Source: CAUZIZ01 sp965222655 (GTDB lineage Bacteria > Acidobacteriota > UBA6911 > RPQK01 > JAJDTT01). Taken from it: a DNA stretch of 64,000 bases. A program made the translations under genes and the position numbers. The stretch is from the NCBI GenBank assembly GCA_965222655.1, contig CBDCUP010000020.1:62001-126000 (forward strand), given 5' to 3'. Positions 9,669 through 18,108 of the stretch are shown here, in pieces. The notes under the pieces were generated by a model. That model was not told where the DNA came from, searched no databases, and worked only from the letters and a program-made list of their open reading frames with translations. Every line of letters starts with the position of its first letter. Position 1 is the stretch's first letter.

Positions 9669-10958
9669 TCACGAACCCGGTCCTTCACAGACAGCTGATT
9701 GTTCCGGCCCGCGGTAGGCCATGCTGAGTTCGGGTGTCTCGATCAGCTTGTGGCCTTGCTTGCGGGATCGCATGATGAAGTCGATCAGACCCGAGGTCAG
9801 GAGCGTGCGCTCCACCGGGTTGGACGACTTGCCTGTGATGAAGAAGTCCTCGGCATAACGCACCAGGCAGCTGAAGCTGTTGGCGTTGACCGACACATAG
9901 TAGGCAAGCGTGGATAGTGGATCGGGACGCCCCCTCACCTTGGCAGCCAGGGTGAACCCGCCGACCAGCCCCCCGGCGCCCACGACTGCGGCCTTGAAGC
10001 CGTCATTGTAGTGGAGCAGTATCGCCAGCGGGGCAGTCACCCTCTTGCGAGCGTCTCCGGCTGGAACCTCGGTACTACGAGCGACAGCCGCTTCGAACAA
10101 CTCCCATGACCAAAGGCCTTCGTCACCCGCCTTCCAGACCTCCTCGCCCTCCAGAAGCTGAACGGCTCGCACCCCGCTCTCCCCTCCCTTTCGCCGCTCC
10201 ACCAGGGATTGGAGCAACTCCAGAGCGTGAAAGCTGATCGACTCGATATGGGCCCCTGGGATCGACGCTACCACCAGCGCATCCTCTAATGCCGTCTCCA
10301 ACGGGATGTCGAGCGGCGGCCTCCTGTGCGTGATCGGGATGGTCGAGCCCCCCATGAGTGGGAAGTCCAACTCCGAGGCCTGATCATAGATCCACTTCGA
10401 CTCATCCCAGCGAGAGGAGAAGTGCTTGTCGATGAACACCGGGACCGGCCGTCCACTCTGCCGAAAGACCCCGACGATCTGCTCGAGAAACTCACCGTAG
10501 GGATTCTCATCAAAGGAGTAGAGAACCGGTGGAGATTCCGCGACCACGACGACACCATCTACGTTCAATTGGTCCGATCCCAGACAGAGCGCTTCTCGAA
10601 TACTGGAGTAGACCTCCGCTCCATGGGCTTGAGCAGCACGGCGACCCACATCGTAGCTGGGCACAGCGTGGGTGTAGAGCGAGGCAACCCGGCAACGCGG
10701 CGGATAGAACGTCTGGTTGATCCAGTAGCCCTCCATCAAGCGAGTCACAATGTTGTCGCCGTGCCATCTGATGACATAGCCCACCAGAATAGCCGCCAGC
10801 CGCTTGGGCGACGTTGAGGGCGAGAGACCAGGCAGGGCAGGACAGGCTGCCATCAAAGGAAGGCGTTCGAGAAACTGCCGTCTCGTCTGCGAGGAGAAAG
10901 TTTGATTGCCTGGAGTCCTTCGCAGATTGCTCACGATTCCACCCCTATGGCGCACCAC
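9669..10958 (-). CDS. Tat-exported protein of unknown function (Acidobacteriota/Planctomycetes type)
   Basis: A 429-residue protein with a twin-arginine signal (TRRQFLERLPLMAACPALPG) near residue 25. The mature part has a Rossmann-like alternation: RLAAILVGYVIRWHGDN, GAEVYSSIREALCLGSDQL, VDGVVVVAESPP, VPVFIDKHFSSRW, resembling the oxidoreductase-like proteins that accompany Gfo/Idh genes in these phyla, but there is no obvious glycine-rich nucleotide loop. No function is assigned. The GTG start overlaps the stop of the upstream SMP-30 gene (TAGTG), implying translational coupling. Several downstream GTG codons could be the real start. Confidence 0.7.
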   Translation of the reverse strand: MVRHRGGIVSNLRRTPGNQTFSSQTRRQFLERLPLMAACPALPGLSPSTSPKRLAAILVGYVIRWHGDNIVTRLMEGYWINQTFYPPRCRVASLYTHAVPSYDVGRRAAQAHGAEVYSSIREALCLGSDQLNVDGVVVVAESPPVLYSFDENPYGEFLEQIVGVFRQSGRPVPVFIDKHFSSRWDESKWIYDQASELDFPLMGGSTIPITHRRPPLDIPLETALEDALVVASIPGAHIESISFHALELLQSLVERRKGGESGVRAVQLLEGEEVWKAGDEGLWSWELFEAAVARSTEVPAGDARKRVTAPLAILLHYNDGFKAAVVGAGGLVGGFTLAAKVRGRPDPLSTLAYYVSVNANSFSCLVRYAEDFFITGKSSNPVERTLLTSGLIDFIMRSRKQGHKLIETPELSMAYRGPEQSAVCEGPGS

Positions 10959-11959
10959 TAGAACGTCCTGGTCCCGAGGCTCAGAATGGGGATCGAATAC
11001 AGAGAATGCCCGGCCGTGATGTAGAGAGCCTTCTTGCGGTAGCTCCAGGTCAGATTCGATGCCGGCTCAGGCAGACGCACCGTGCCCAGGTGTTTCCCCA
11101 TCTCGTCGAAGACCCAGATTCCACCGGGTCCAATGCACAGTACATGACCGCTTTCGCCGGTTTTGATGCCACCGACGGAGCCAGGCCGCCTCGACTCGAG
11201 CCGGGCGAATAGCTTGGCCTCGTTCACCGAACCGTCGGGTCTGAACGTATGGACCCAGATACTCTGATCCCCGGAGTCAGAGACGTACAGCCTCTGCTGA
11301 TTCGGAGAGAGGGTCACTCCCGTAGGAACCGAAACCTTTGTCGTAAGAAGCCGTAACTCTCCTCGAGAAGTAATCTGGTAGAGAGAAGGTGACAGATTGG
11401 AATGAGCATTGGAACTCGCGGCGTTCTCGGCCGCTGGATCGGTGAAGTAGGTACTTCCATCGATCGCATGCACGACGTCCCTGGGGCCGTTGAGGGCTTT
11501 GCCTTGAAAATGCTGCGCCAAGACCGCGATAGAGCCGTCTTTTTCTGTCCGGGTGACCCTCTTGGCAGCCGCTTCGCAGGCGATGAGCCTTCCCTGACGA
11601 TCGAAGGTCAGGCCTCGAGCCCCTCCGCTGTTCCTCCGGTAGGCAACGAACGCGGTATCGGATCCAGGGCTTCCCGCAGCACCAGGGACATGTTTGAGAA
11701 TGCTCTGAGCGGAGGTGTCGCAGAAGAGAAGAAAACCCATCCGGCTAAAGACCGGCCCATCGGTCGTCACGAGACCTTGAGCAATCTTCTCAAGCTTGGC
11801 ATCCTGGGCAAAGACCTTCAGGAACTCGTCGGCCTCCACCTCGATGTCCTCGGCGCTCGAGGCACACCAGACAGGAGAGAGAAACAGCCCGAAAATCGCC
11901 AGCAATCGAGGATACAAAATGATACCTTCGAGTCTTGCATATTCAGCGCACCAACGCAC
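10958..11959 (-). CDS. SMP-30/gluconolactonase-family protein, exported
   Basis: Six-bladed beta-propeller of the SMP-30/gluconolactonase/LRE family, 333 residues, with an N-terminal hydrophobic export segment (PRLLAIFGLFLSPVWCASS). Family motifs: GPVFSRMGFLLFCDTSAQSI, ARGLTFDRQGRLIACEAAAKRV, NGPRDVVHAIDGSTYFTDP and GVTLSPNQQRLYVSDSGDQ supply the usual Asn/Asp metal ligands. The family hydrolyses sugar lactones in sugar-acid pathways. It is followed directly by the overlapping Tat protein gene. A second member is at 15322-16428. The start could lie a few codons inside the frame. Confidence 0.85.
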   Translation of the reverse strand: MRWCAEYARLEGIILYPRLLAIFGLFLSPVWCASSAEDIEVEADEFLKVFAQDAKLEKIAQGLVTTDGPVFSRMGFLLFCDTSAQSILKHVPGAAGSPGSDTAFVAYRRNSGGARGLTFDRQGRLIACEAAAKRVTRTEKDGSIAVLAQHFQGKALNGPRDVVHAIDGSTYFTDPAAENAASSNAHSNLSPSLYQITSRGELRLLTTKVSVPTGVTLSPNQQRLYVSDSGDQSIWVHTFRPDGSVNEAKLFARLESRRPGSVGGIKTGESGHVLCIGPGGIWVFDEMGKHLGTVRLPEPASNLTWSYRKKALYITAGHSLYSIPILSLGTRTF

Positions 11960-11982
11960 CTTTTCTCCTTACGTGTTGTTCA

Positions 11983-12150
11983 CTAAGCCGAAACTTCATT
12001 GGCTAGGAGATACATGAAAGAGACGCCATCTGACAGCGATGGGATCTTCGTAGGATGGGCACTCTTGCCCGTCGCTGTAATTGACGGGCAGGAGTGCCCG
12101 TCCTACAACGAACACGCTGCTATCGATGTTTCGGGGCTAGACTGTCTCAG
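11983..12150 (+). repeat. Hairpin repeat element, GTAGGATGGGCACTC family, copy 1
   Basis: It begins with the terminal motif CTAAGCCGAAACTTCATTGG and carries a 24-bp inverted repeat (arms 12050-12073 and 12083-12106, loop 9 nt). The two mismatches become G-U pairs in RNA. The right end has the sequence CACGCTGCTATCGATG shared with the 15038 copy. It lies between divergent genes (SMP-30 on minus, small membrane protein on plus). Confidence 0.92.
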
Positions 12151-12183
12151 CTGGACTGATTCGATGAAATATACGGTCGCGCG

Positions 12184-12366
12184 ATGAACAACACCGAGGC
12201 TGAATCCCGAAGAAAACACACAGAGTCCTATCGTTACAACGACGAAGAGCTGGATCTCATGGACGCGGTTCCTCCGCCGCGCCTGAACCCCTGGGTCAGC
12301 TTGCTCCTCCTGGTCCTGGTCGGTTTTATCTACGTCTGGATCTGGGAATACCTGCTCCGAGGCTAA
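12184..12366 (+). CDS. Small single-TM protein upstream of sodium symporter
   Basis: A 60-residue protein: a charged N-terminal half (MNNTEAESRRKHTESYRYND) and one transmembrane helix (PWVSLLLLVLVGFIYVWIWE). It ends 7 bp before the sodium:solute symporter start, in the same frame direction, so it is almost certainly co-transcribed. Small one-helix partners are known for several transporters; whether this one is an accessory subunit is inference. Its compactness and tight spacing support it being a real gene rather than chance. Confidence 0.72.
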   Translation: MNNTEAESRRKHTESYRYNDEELDLMDAVPPPRLNPWVSLLLLVLVGFIYVWIWEYLLRG

Positions 12367-12373
12367 GGTCGCC

Positions 12374-13801
12374 ATGAAAGAGTTCGAACCGGCTTGGTGG
12401 CTGATTGGCGCCTACCTGGCACTGATGTTCGGGATTGGCATCTGGGCAGCCCGGACCAAGATCGCGAGAATAGAGGATATGGCAGTCGCCGGTAGAAGTT
12501 CCGGCACCTGGCTAATCGCCTTCTCGGTGGCCGCAACCTGGATCAACGGCCCCACGCTGATCGGCATTTCAGGATTGGCCAAGGACTTCGGACTGAGCGC
12601 CTACTGGACCGGGGGCTCATTCGTCCTGGCGACCATCTGGATGGCCTACTACGTAATCCCGCGGCTGAGGGCGACCCGGATCATTACCATCCCCCAACTC
12701 TTCGATCGCATGTTCGGCCCCAAACACCGAGTGCTATGCCTGTCCCTGATCATCCTCAGAGATCTGGGCGCTACGGCTGCAGTCATAGGATCGCTGGCCG
12801 TCGTGACCTCCCAGCTCCTCGGTCTTTCCCTGTTCCTGTCGCTGGCCATGATGGCGGCCTTGACCGTGGTCTACGTTTTCCTGGGGGGAATGTGGGCCAT
12901 CCTGGTCACGGACGTGATCCAGTTCTTCATTGTGGTGATAGGATCGGTGTCCCTGGTCGTTCTTGGTTTCCTGGAGTTGGGAGGCTTCTCAGTGGGAGGA
13001 TCCATCGATGAGCCCGCCTTTCTTAGCACCTTTGGAACAGGCGGACCAAAACAGGTCTTGGCCTGGATTACGATCGGGGTGGCCATCACCTTCGGATATC
13101 AAAGCGTCATCCAGCGCGGATTGTCTGCAGCCAGCACGGAAACTGCACGAAAAGGGTTCCTGTACGGCGGAATCATTTCGACCATCTGGTATATGACACC
13201 GCCGCTCATCGGGATCCTGGGACGGGCGATCCTGGGGGCCGATATCGCCGGCGAAGACGTCTTCCTGAGATTGACGTTTACGGTCGCCGGAGGCTACTTT
13301 GCAAACATCCTCATCGTGAGCATCCTGGCAGCCAGCATGTCGACCCTGGACTCGACCATCAACACGATCGCTTCGAACTTCACCATCGATGTCTACAGAC
13401 GATTCATCAATCCCGGCGCAAGTGTCGGCACCCAACTCTGGCTCTACCGGTTCAACGTGATTCTCGTCGGAATACTGGCTGCTGGGATCTTCTATGTCTT
13501 CCCACTCATGGTCGAACTCTTCTTGCTGGGGGGACGAATCATGGCCGCCTCTGTCGCACCGGTCCTGGTAGCGTTGGTCCTTTTTCCCTCAGTAAGGCGT
13601 GCCCCAAACACCGTCTTCGTATCGATGCTGGTGGGCGCCTCCGTCATCCTCCTACTCCAGCTGCTGGGAGGGGTCGAGGAAGTAGGTTCGATCATGGTGG
13701 TCTGGACCATCGATCCTCTCTTGCTGGGACTCCCCATTACACTGCTCGTCCTAATGGCGGGAACCCGCTGGGAAACAGAAGCTACAGGCAAGATGACTTA
13801 A
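12374..13801 (+). CDS. Sodium:solute symporter (SSS family)
   Basis: A 475-residue inner-membrane symporter with about 13 hydrophobic helices, the LeuT-fold SSS pattern. Family stretches visible: DMAVAGRSSGTWLIAFSVAA near residue 35 (core helix 1), FVLATIWMAYYVIPRLR, LGGMWAILVTDVIQFFIVV, and ILAASMSTLDSTINTIASNF near residue 320, where the two Ser/Thr residues form part of the sodium site. Substrate is probably a sugar, sugar acid or other carboxylate, because the next gene encodes an enolase-superfamily enzyme 18 bp downstream. Member of the 12184-15036 operon. Confidence 0.92.
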   Translation: MKEFEPAWWLIGAYLALMFGIGIWAARTKIARIEDMAVAGRSSGTWLIAFSVAATWINGPTLIGISGLAKDFGLSAYWTGGSFVLATIWMAYYVIPRLRATRIITIPQLFDRMFGPKHRVLCLSLIILRDLGATAAVIGSLAVVTSQLLGLSLFLSLAMMAALTVVYVFLGGMWAILVTDVIQFFIVVIGSVSLVVLGFLELGGFSVGGSIDEPAFLSTFGTGGPKQVLAWITIGVAITFGYQSVIQRGLSAASTETARKGFLYGGIISTIWYMTPPLIGILGRAILGADIAGEDVFLRLTFTVAGGYFANILIVSILAASMSTLDSTINTIASNFTIDVYRRFINPGASVGTQLWLYRFNVILVGILAAGIFYVFPLMVELFLLGGRIMAASVAPVLVALVLFPSVRRAPNTVFVSMLVGASVILLLQLLGGVEEVGSIMVVWTIDPLLLGLPITLLVLMAGTRWETEATGKMT

Positions 13802-13818
13802 CCACAGGAGCACCAATC

Positions 13819-15036
13819 ATGAAGATTGCCGATCTCAAGACCTACGTCGTAGGGAATCCGCCTCCCCACCACGGGGGCGCCTATTTCGTCTTCTTGAAGC
13901 TGACCACAGACGATCAGATTGAAGGCTTTGGAGAAGTCTACGGAGTCCCGTTTCATCCACACAAGGTCACACAGCTGATCGAGGACGTAGTGGAACGCTA
14001 TGTCATCGGATGGGAACCCTTCAAGATCGAGAGTCTCTGGCGCATCATCTACTCCAGTGGCTACACCCAGCATCCGGACCTGAGCACGATGGGCGTGCTC
14101 AGCGGCATCGAAATGGCCTGCTGGGACATCATCGGCAAGGCCCTCAACCAGCCCATCTACAATCTCCTCGGGGGCCAGGTACACGAAAGGCTCCGCTCCT
14201 ATACCTACATCTATCCGGCCAGCGACAGCGCAGCCGACTCGACCGAGGAGCAGGACGTCCTGGCGGTAGCCGATGCTTTCGGCGATCCCGATCTGGGACC
14301 GAAGCGAGCCCTCCAATACGTGGAGCAAGGTTTCACCGCGCTCAAGTTCGATCCGGTCATGCCCATGTCTGCCTTCGACCCCAGGCAGCTTTCGCTGGAG
14401 GCACTCGAGAATGCCGAGGTGGTGGTCAAGAACATACGAGACGCCGTCGGCAGCCGCTGTGACCTGCTGATAGGAACACATGGTCAGATGACGACTTCCA
14501 GCGCGATTCGGCTGGCCAAGAGATTGGAACCCTTTGATCCCCTCTGGTTGGAGGAGCCGGTTCCGCCCGAGAATCGGGAAGAAATGGCGCGGGTTGCCCG
14601 CTCTACCAGCATCCCGGTTGCCTCCGGGGAGCGCCTGACGACGAAGTATGAATTCGCCGACTTGCTACAGAAGCAGGCGGCAGCCATTATCCAGCCCGCC
14701 CTGGGACGAGTCGGAGGCATCCTGGAGGCGAAGAAGATCGCCGGTATGGCGGAAGCCCACTACGCCGAGCTCGCTCCCCACCTCTACTGCGGACCGATCG
14801 AGGCAGCAGCCAACATCCAGATCGCTACCTGCAGTCCCAATTTCCTGATCCAGGAAAGCATCGAAACCTTTGGGGGCTTCCATACCGAGATAGTCAAAGA
14901 GCCCATTCAATGGGAGGACGGCTACATCATCCCGCCCACCAAACCCGGCCTCGGCATCGAGCTGAACGAAACCGTGGCGGCCGCGAACCCCTACAGCGGC
15001 CCCATATTCATCGAGGTCGAAGACCAGCCTCTCTGA
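13819..15036 (+). CDS. Enolase-superfamily (mandelate racemase/muconate lactonizing) enzyme, sugar-acid dehydratase-like
   Basis: A 405-residue cytosolic enzyme with N-terminal capping domain and a barrel. Visible barrel motifs: GIEMACWDIIGKALNQPIYN, LEEPVPPEN (metal-ligand Glu), VASGERLTTKYE (metal-ligand Glu) and the C-terminal segment PHLYCGPIEAAANIQ. These favour the galactonate/mannonate-dehydratase-like branch. Odd point: at the usual first metal-ligand position (DFHGR-type in galactonate dehydratase) the sequence reads LLIGTHGQM, so the Asp appears replaced while the His remains. It forms an operon with the symporter, pointing to uptake and dehydration of one sugar acid. Precise substrate unknown. 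Confidence 0.85.
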   Translation: MKIADLKTYVVGNPPPHHGGAYFVFLKLTTDDQIEGFGEVYGVPFHPHKVTQLIEDVVERYVIGWEPFKIESLWRIIYSSGYTQHPDLSTMGVLSGIEMACWDIIGKALNQPIYNLLGGQVHERLRSYTYIYPASDSAADSTEEQDVLAVADAFGDPDLGPKRALQYVEQGFTALKFDPVMPMSAFDPRQLSLEALENAEVVVKNIRDAVGSRCDLLIGTHGQMTTSSAIRLAKRLEPFDPLWLEEPVPPENREEMARVARSTSIPVASGERLTTKYEFADLLQKQAAAIIQPALGRVGGILEAKKIAGMAEAHYAELAPHLYCGPIEAAANIQIATCSPNFLIQESIETFGGFHTEIVKEPIQWEDGYIIPPTKPGLGIELNETVAAANPYSGPIFIEVEDQPL

Positions 15037-15037
15037 G

Positions 15038-15205
15038 CTGAAACATCATTGACGAGAAGATCATTCAAGAGCCTCCAGTTGACACACCCGTGATCTGCGT
15101 AGGATGGGCACTCTTGCCCGTCGCTGTAATCGACGGGCAGGAGTGCCCGTCCTACAACGGACACGCTGCTATCGATGCTCGTGGCTAGAGACAACCGAAG
15201 TTTCT
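15038..15205 (+). repeat. Hairpin repeat element, GTAGGATGGGCACTC family, copy 2
   Basis: It starts GCTGAAACATCATTGACGAG and ends near ACAACCGAAGTTTCTTTCTC. The hairpin arms are 15099-15122 and 15132-15155. It lies between convergent genes ending at 15036 (plus) and 15322 (minus), where it could act as a bidirectional terminator. The remaining spacer to 15321 holds nothing else recognised. Confidence 0.92.
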
Positions 15206-15321
15206 TTCTCAAATGGGGCTGCGCAGCCGGGGGGTTACACGCAACAAACTTCTGCGTACCAGGCAATGGAAAAGTTTCCCACTGATTGATCTAGTGCTGC
15301 TGGTGGGCGGGCTAGCCCGAA

Positions 15322-16428
15322 TCACGTAATGTGCGCTCCCTGGGTTTCCACGTAGACCGAATAAAGCGACTGGCTGGCGGTCATGAAGAGTCTATTCCTC
15401 TTGCTGCCACCGAAGCAGACATTGCCGCAGATCTCAGGCAGCAGAATCTGACCGATCCGGTCTCCATTGGGCGCGAAGATGTGGACCCCATCATAGCCCT
15501 CGCCCACCCAGCCGGCGCTAGCCCAGACGTTGCCGTCGACATCGGCGCGGATACCATCTGCGAAACCCGCCTTTCCGTTGAGTTCCATGGAGGTGAATTC
15601 GCCTCCGCCTTTGAGCCTGACTCCGTCGCTGACATCCCAGACCTTGATGTTCTTGGGCGCCTCCGGATAGTGCGACGCACCTGTGTCAGCAATGTAGAGC
15701 TTCTTGTAATCGGGTGAGAAGCAGAGTCCGTTGGGTTTGAAGAGTTCGTCGGTAACCAGATCGATCTTCCCGGTTTGGACATCGATTCGGTAAACAGCTT
15801 CCTTGATGTGGAGCTTGCCCTTGTGGCCTTCGTAGTTCATCAGGCTGCCGTAACCGGGATCGGTAAACCAGATGCCCCCATCGTCGGGGTGGACCACAGC
15901 GTCGTTGGGTGCATTGAGCGGCTTTCCCTGCCACTGGTCCGCCAGCACTGTGATGCTGCCGTCGTGTTCATAGCGGACCACTCGACGGTTTCCGTGTTCG
16001 CACGAAATCTGGCGTCCCTGGTAATCGAAGGTGTTCCCGTTGCTGTTGCCCGAAGGGTGCCGGAAGGTACTGACGTGGCCATCCTCTTCCAGCCAACGCA
16101 TCTGAACGTTGTTGGGGATATCGCTCCAAACCAGAAACCGCCCCACCCCATTCCAGGCCGGCCCTTCCGCCCATAGAGTTCCCAGGTGAAGTCTCTGGAT
16201 GGGTGTGTTCCCCAACTTATACTTGGCGAAGCGTTTGTCCAAAGTCAGAATGTCCGGGTCCGGATAACGTACCGGCGCGGCACCCGGAGCGTAGTCACGC
16301 TGGCGAGCCCCGAGGCCCACGGCTGCGACGGTCGCCGCGATGAAAGACCGGCGTCCCATGTTTCCAGTTGATACCGTGCCTGCGGCCGAATCCACTGTCC
16401 TCAGTTCCCTTCTCGAGATCTCCGCCAT
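15322..16428 (-). CDS. SMP-30/gluconolactonase-family protein, Tat-exported
   Basis: A 368-residue beta-propeller lactonase-like protein with a twin-arginine signal (MGRRSFIAATVAAVGLGA) preceded by about 23 extra residues, so the true start may be the internal Met near residue 24. Propeller motifs include EGPAWNGVGRFLVWSDIPNN, PSGNSNGNTFDYQGRQISCE, LNAPNDAVVHPDDGGIWFTD, KPNGLCFSPDYKKLYIADTG and GFADGIRADVDGNVWASAGW; the Asn and Asp residues in these are the family metal ligands. It likely opens a sugar lactone in the periplasm. It stands alone, convergent to the symporter operon. Confidence 0.9.
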   Translation of the reverse strand: MAEISRRELRTVDSAAGTVSTGNMGRRSFIAATVAAVGLGARQRDYAPGAAPVRYPDPDILTLDKRFAKYKLGNTPIQRLHLGTLWAEGPAWNGVGRFLVWSDIPNNVQMRWLEEDGHVSTFRHPSGNSNGNTFDYQGRQISCEHGNRRVVRYEHDGSITVLADQWQGKPLNAPNDAVVHPDDGGIWFTDPGYGSLMNYEGHKGKLHIKEAVYRIDVQTGKIDLVTDELFKPNGLCFSPDYKKLYIADTGASHYPEAPKNIKVWDVSDGVRLKGGGEFTSMELNGKAGFADGIRADVDGNVWASAGWVGEGYDGVHIFAPNGDRIGQILLPEICGNVCFGGSKRNRLFMTASQSLYSVYVETQGAHIT

Positions 16429-16655
16429 ACCTTCTCCTCCTTTGTGCTACGCAAGATCGATCTGGACTGGACCCACGAGGTGCGGATCGAGTCTTCCAGA
16501 ATGCCCATCCAGAAGCACCGGTCAAGATTATCACGGAGCTTGATTTCCGGTGTGCGGTTTTTCAGAAGCTCCAAGTCAGTGTGCTCCTGGCCCCGCTGGA
16601 TCACTCAGGGGGAACATCTGGTCGTCTGTCCCCCGGACCTCGATCGCACCATGTT

Positions 16656-16720
16656 CCTTGTAGGACGGGCACTCCTGCACGTCGAGGACGCCGACGTGCA
16701 GGAGTGCCCGTCCTACAAGG
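16656..16720 (+). repeat. Perfect long hairpin related to the GTAGGATGGGCACTC family
   Basis: Two 29-bp arms (16656-16684 and 16692-16720) are perfect reverse complements around a 7-nt loop. The inner half (TGCACGTCG) differs from other copies while the outer half (GTAGGACGGGCACTCCTG) is shared. Both arms changed together, implying compensatory change or gene-conversion-like exchange between arms. It lies in the 431-bp spacer between divergent genes; the rest of that spacer shows no gene. Confidence 0.93.
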
Positions 16721-16859
16721 TTTACGGCTCGGTCAAATGCTGATTCTTGCACCTTCCTCCCGCCGATGGGCTTTCCACAGAACCTGGGAAGATAGCATAT
16801 CCAGAACCCTTGATTCGAACCGGATTCTTGTCTATCTTTACTAAACTCGACTGGGTACC

Positions 16860-17303
16860 TTGAGTCGCAAGATAGGCATGCAGGAGCAGAAATTCACCAT
16901 CGGACGTGATCGCGGCTGCGACATTCCCATCGCCGACGAATCGGTCAGCCGCTTACACGCTCAGCTTACCTTGACCGAAGGGCAGCAGATCTTCCTCACC
17001 GACTGCCAGAGTAGCAATGGCACCTTCCTTTTCAGGGGAGGACAGCCGGAACCGATCCAACAGGAGTTCATCTCGTCAGAGGACAAAGTCCAGTTTGGCT
17101 CGGTGGCCTTTCAAGTCAAGGATCTCCTGGTGGCAATCAAGAGAAAACACAAACAGGTCAACACCGACCAGTTGAGGGGCAGCGAGAATCCTCCGCCCCC
17201 TGTACGCCCCAAGCCCTGGGCTCCTGGAAAGCGCTTGGTGCGCTGTGTCTGTGGAGCCGTGAAAGTCAGGGGTGAAAGATGTCCAACGTGCGGCGAGCGT
17301 TAG
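16860..17303 (+). CDS. FHA-domain protein with C-terminal zinc ribbon
   Basis: A 147-residue cytosolic phosphopeptide-binding protein. The FHA domain occupies roughly residues 10-95, with the core motifs FTIGRDRGCDIPIAD, VSRLHAQL and SSNGTFL; FHA domains bind phospho-threonine. A Pro-rich linker is followed by a zinc-ribbon tail (VRCVCGA and CPTCGER). The TTG at 16860 is the longest start; the ATG at 16878 is an equally plausible one. It overlaps the next gene by 25 bp and opens the signalling locus that ends with the kinase at 22522; it is expected to read out threonine phosphorylation by that kinase. Confidence 0.87.
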   Translation: MSRKIGMQEQKFTIGRDRGCDIPIADESVSRLHAQLTLTEGQQIFLTDCQSSNGTFLFRGGQPEPIQQEFISSEDKVQFGSVAFQVKDLLVAIKRKHKQVNTDQLRGSENPPPPVRPKPWAPGKRLVRCVCGAVKVRGERCPTCGER

Positions 17304-18081
17304 AACCGGACCTGGCCTTGTCCTCACAACGACTGCCGGGACGGGGAGTCCTGCTGGCAGCGTCCGTAGCCCTCGGGTTCTTTTTCATCATCCTCCTCAC
17401 GTTGGTCCTGGCGAAGAATTCGCCCATGGCGGTGCTGCTGCTGGACTACGGGGACAACAGTGCCTTTACCTATCCCTTCTCCATCCAGAACCTGATGCAC
17501 CTCATGTTCTTTGTCAGCCTGGGCGAGCTCTTTGTGCGCTGGAAAGTGGCCTCCTTCGAAATGGGTTTTCTCAGTAAACGCTACCTGCCCGAGGACGAGG
17601 AAACGGTGCTTCAGGCCCAGGACCTGGGCCCGATTCGCCAGAGTGTAGCTGGGGCTTTCGACGGGGACAACGGTTTTCTGCCATCCCTCATCGACGTTTC
17701 GATTCTGCAATTCCAGACCAGTCGATCAGTCGATCAGATGGTCAGCGTGATGAACAGTAGCTTGGAGCTTATCGCTCACCGGCTAGACCTGCGCTATTCG
17801 ATGCTGCGCTACCTGGTCTGGCTGCTTCCTACCCTGGGTTTCATCGGTACCGTCGTGGGAATCGCTGGAGCCCTGAGTTTCGTGGATCCGGAGAACATGA
17901 ATCTGGGCGGCGTCACCGGGAAGCTGTCGGTGGCCTTCAACACACGATCATCGCCCTGGTAGAAGCCGCCCTTGTCGTGCTGGGGCTCCACGTCACTCAA
18001 AAAAGAGAAGAGCAAAGTCTCAATCTGGCCGGCAACTACTATCTCAGGAATCTGGTCAATCGAATGTACGTCGGCAGCTAG
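17279..18081 (+). pseudogene. MotA/TolQ/ExbB-family proton-channel protein with a one-base frameshift
   Basis: Polytopic membrane protein: helices near residues 23-45 (LLAASVALGFFFIILLTLVL), 65-86, 180-203 (LLPTLGFIGTVVGIAGAL, the TolQ/MotA signature helix) and a fourth after the break. The first frame ends at 17962, but the homologous last part continues in another frame from about 17945: TIIALVEAALVVLGLHVTQK then LNLAGNYYLRNLVNRMY, ending at 18081. Adding one base near AACAC|ACGATC restores a 267-residue protein. This is either a real lesion or an assembly error. It sits between an FHA gene and a TolR-like gene, as an ExbB/ExbD-type pair. Confidence 0.8.
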
Positions 18082-18108
18082 ATGCCTTGAGACAAGATAC
18101 CCGTTCCT

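Noticed and set aside
16800..16850. tRNA-like GATTCGAACC string
   Set aside because: No cloverleaf or CCA end could be built around it; no tRNA was found in the window.
17960..17962. Stop codon recoding in the TolQ-like gene
   Set aside because: The stop is TAG and the homologous sequence continues in a different frame, so a frameshift explains it better than recoding.
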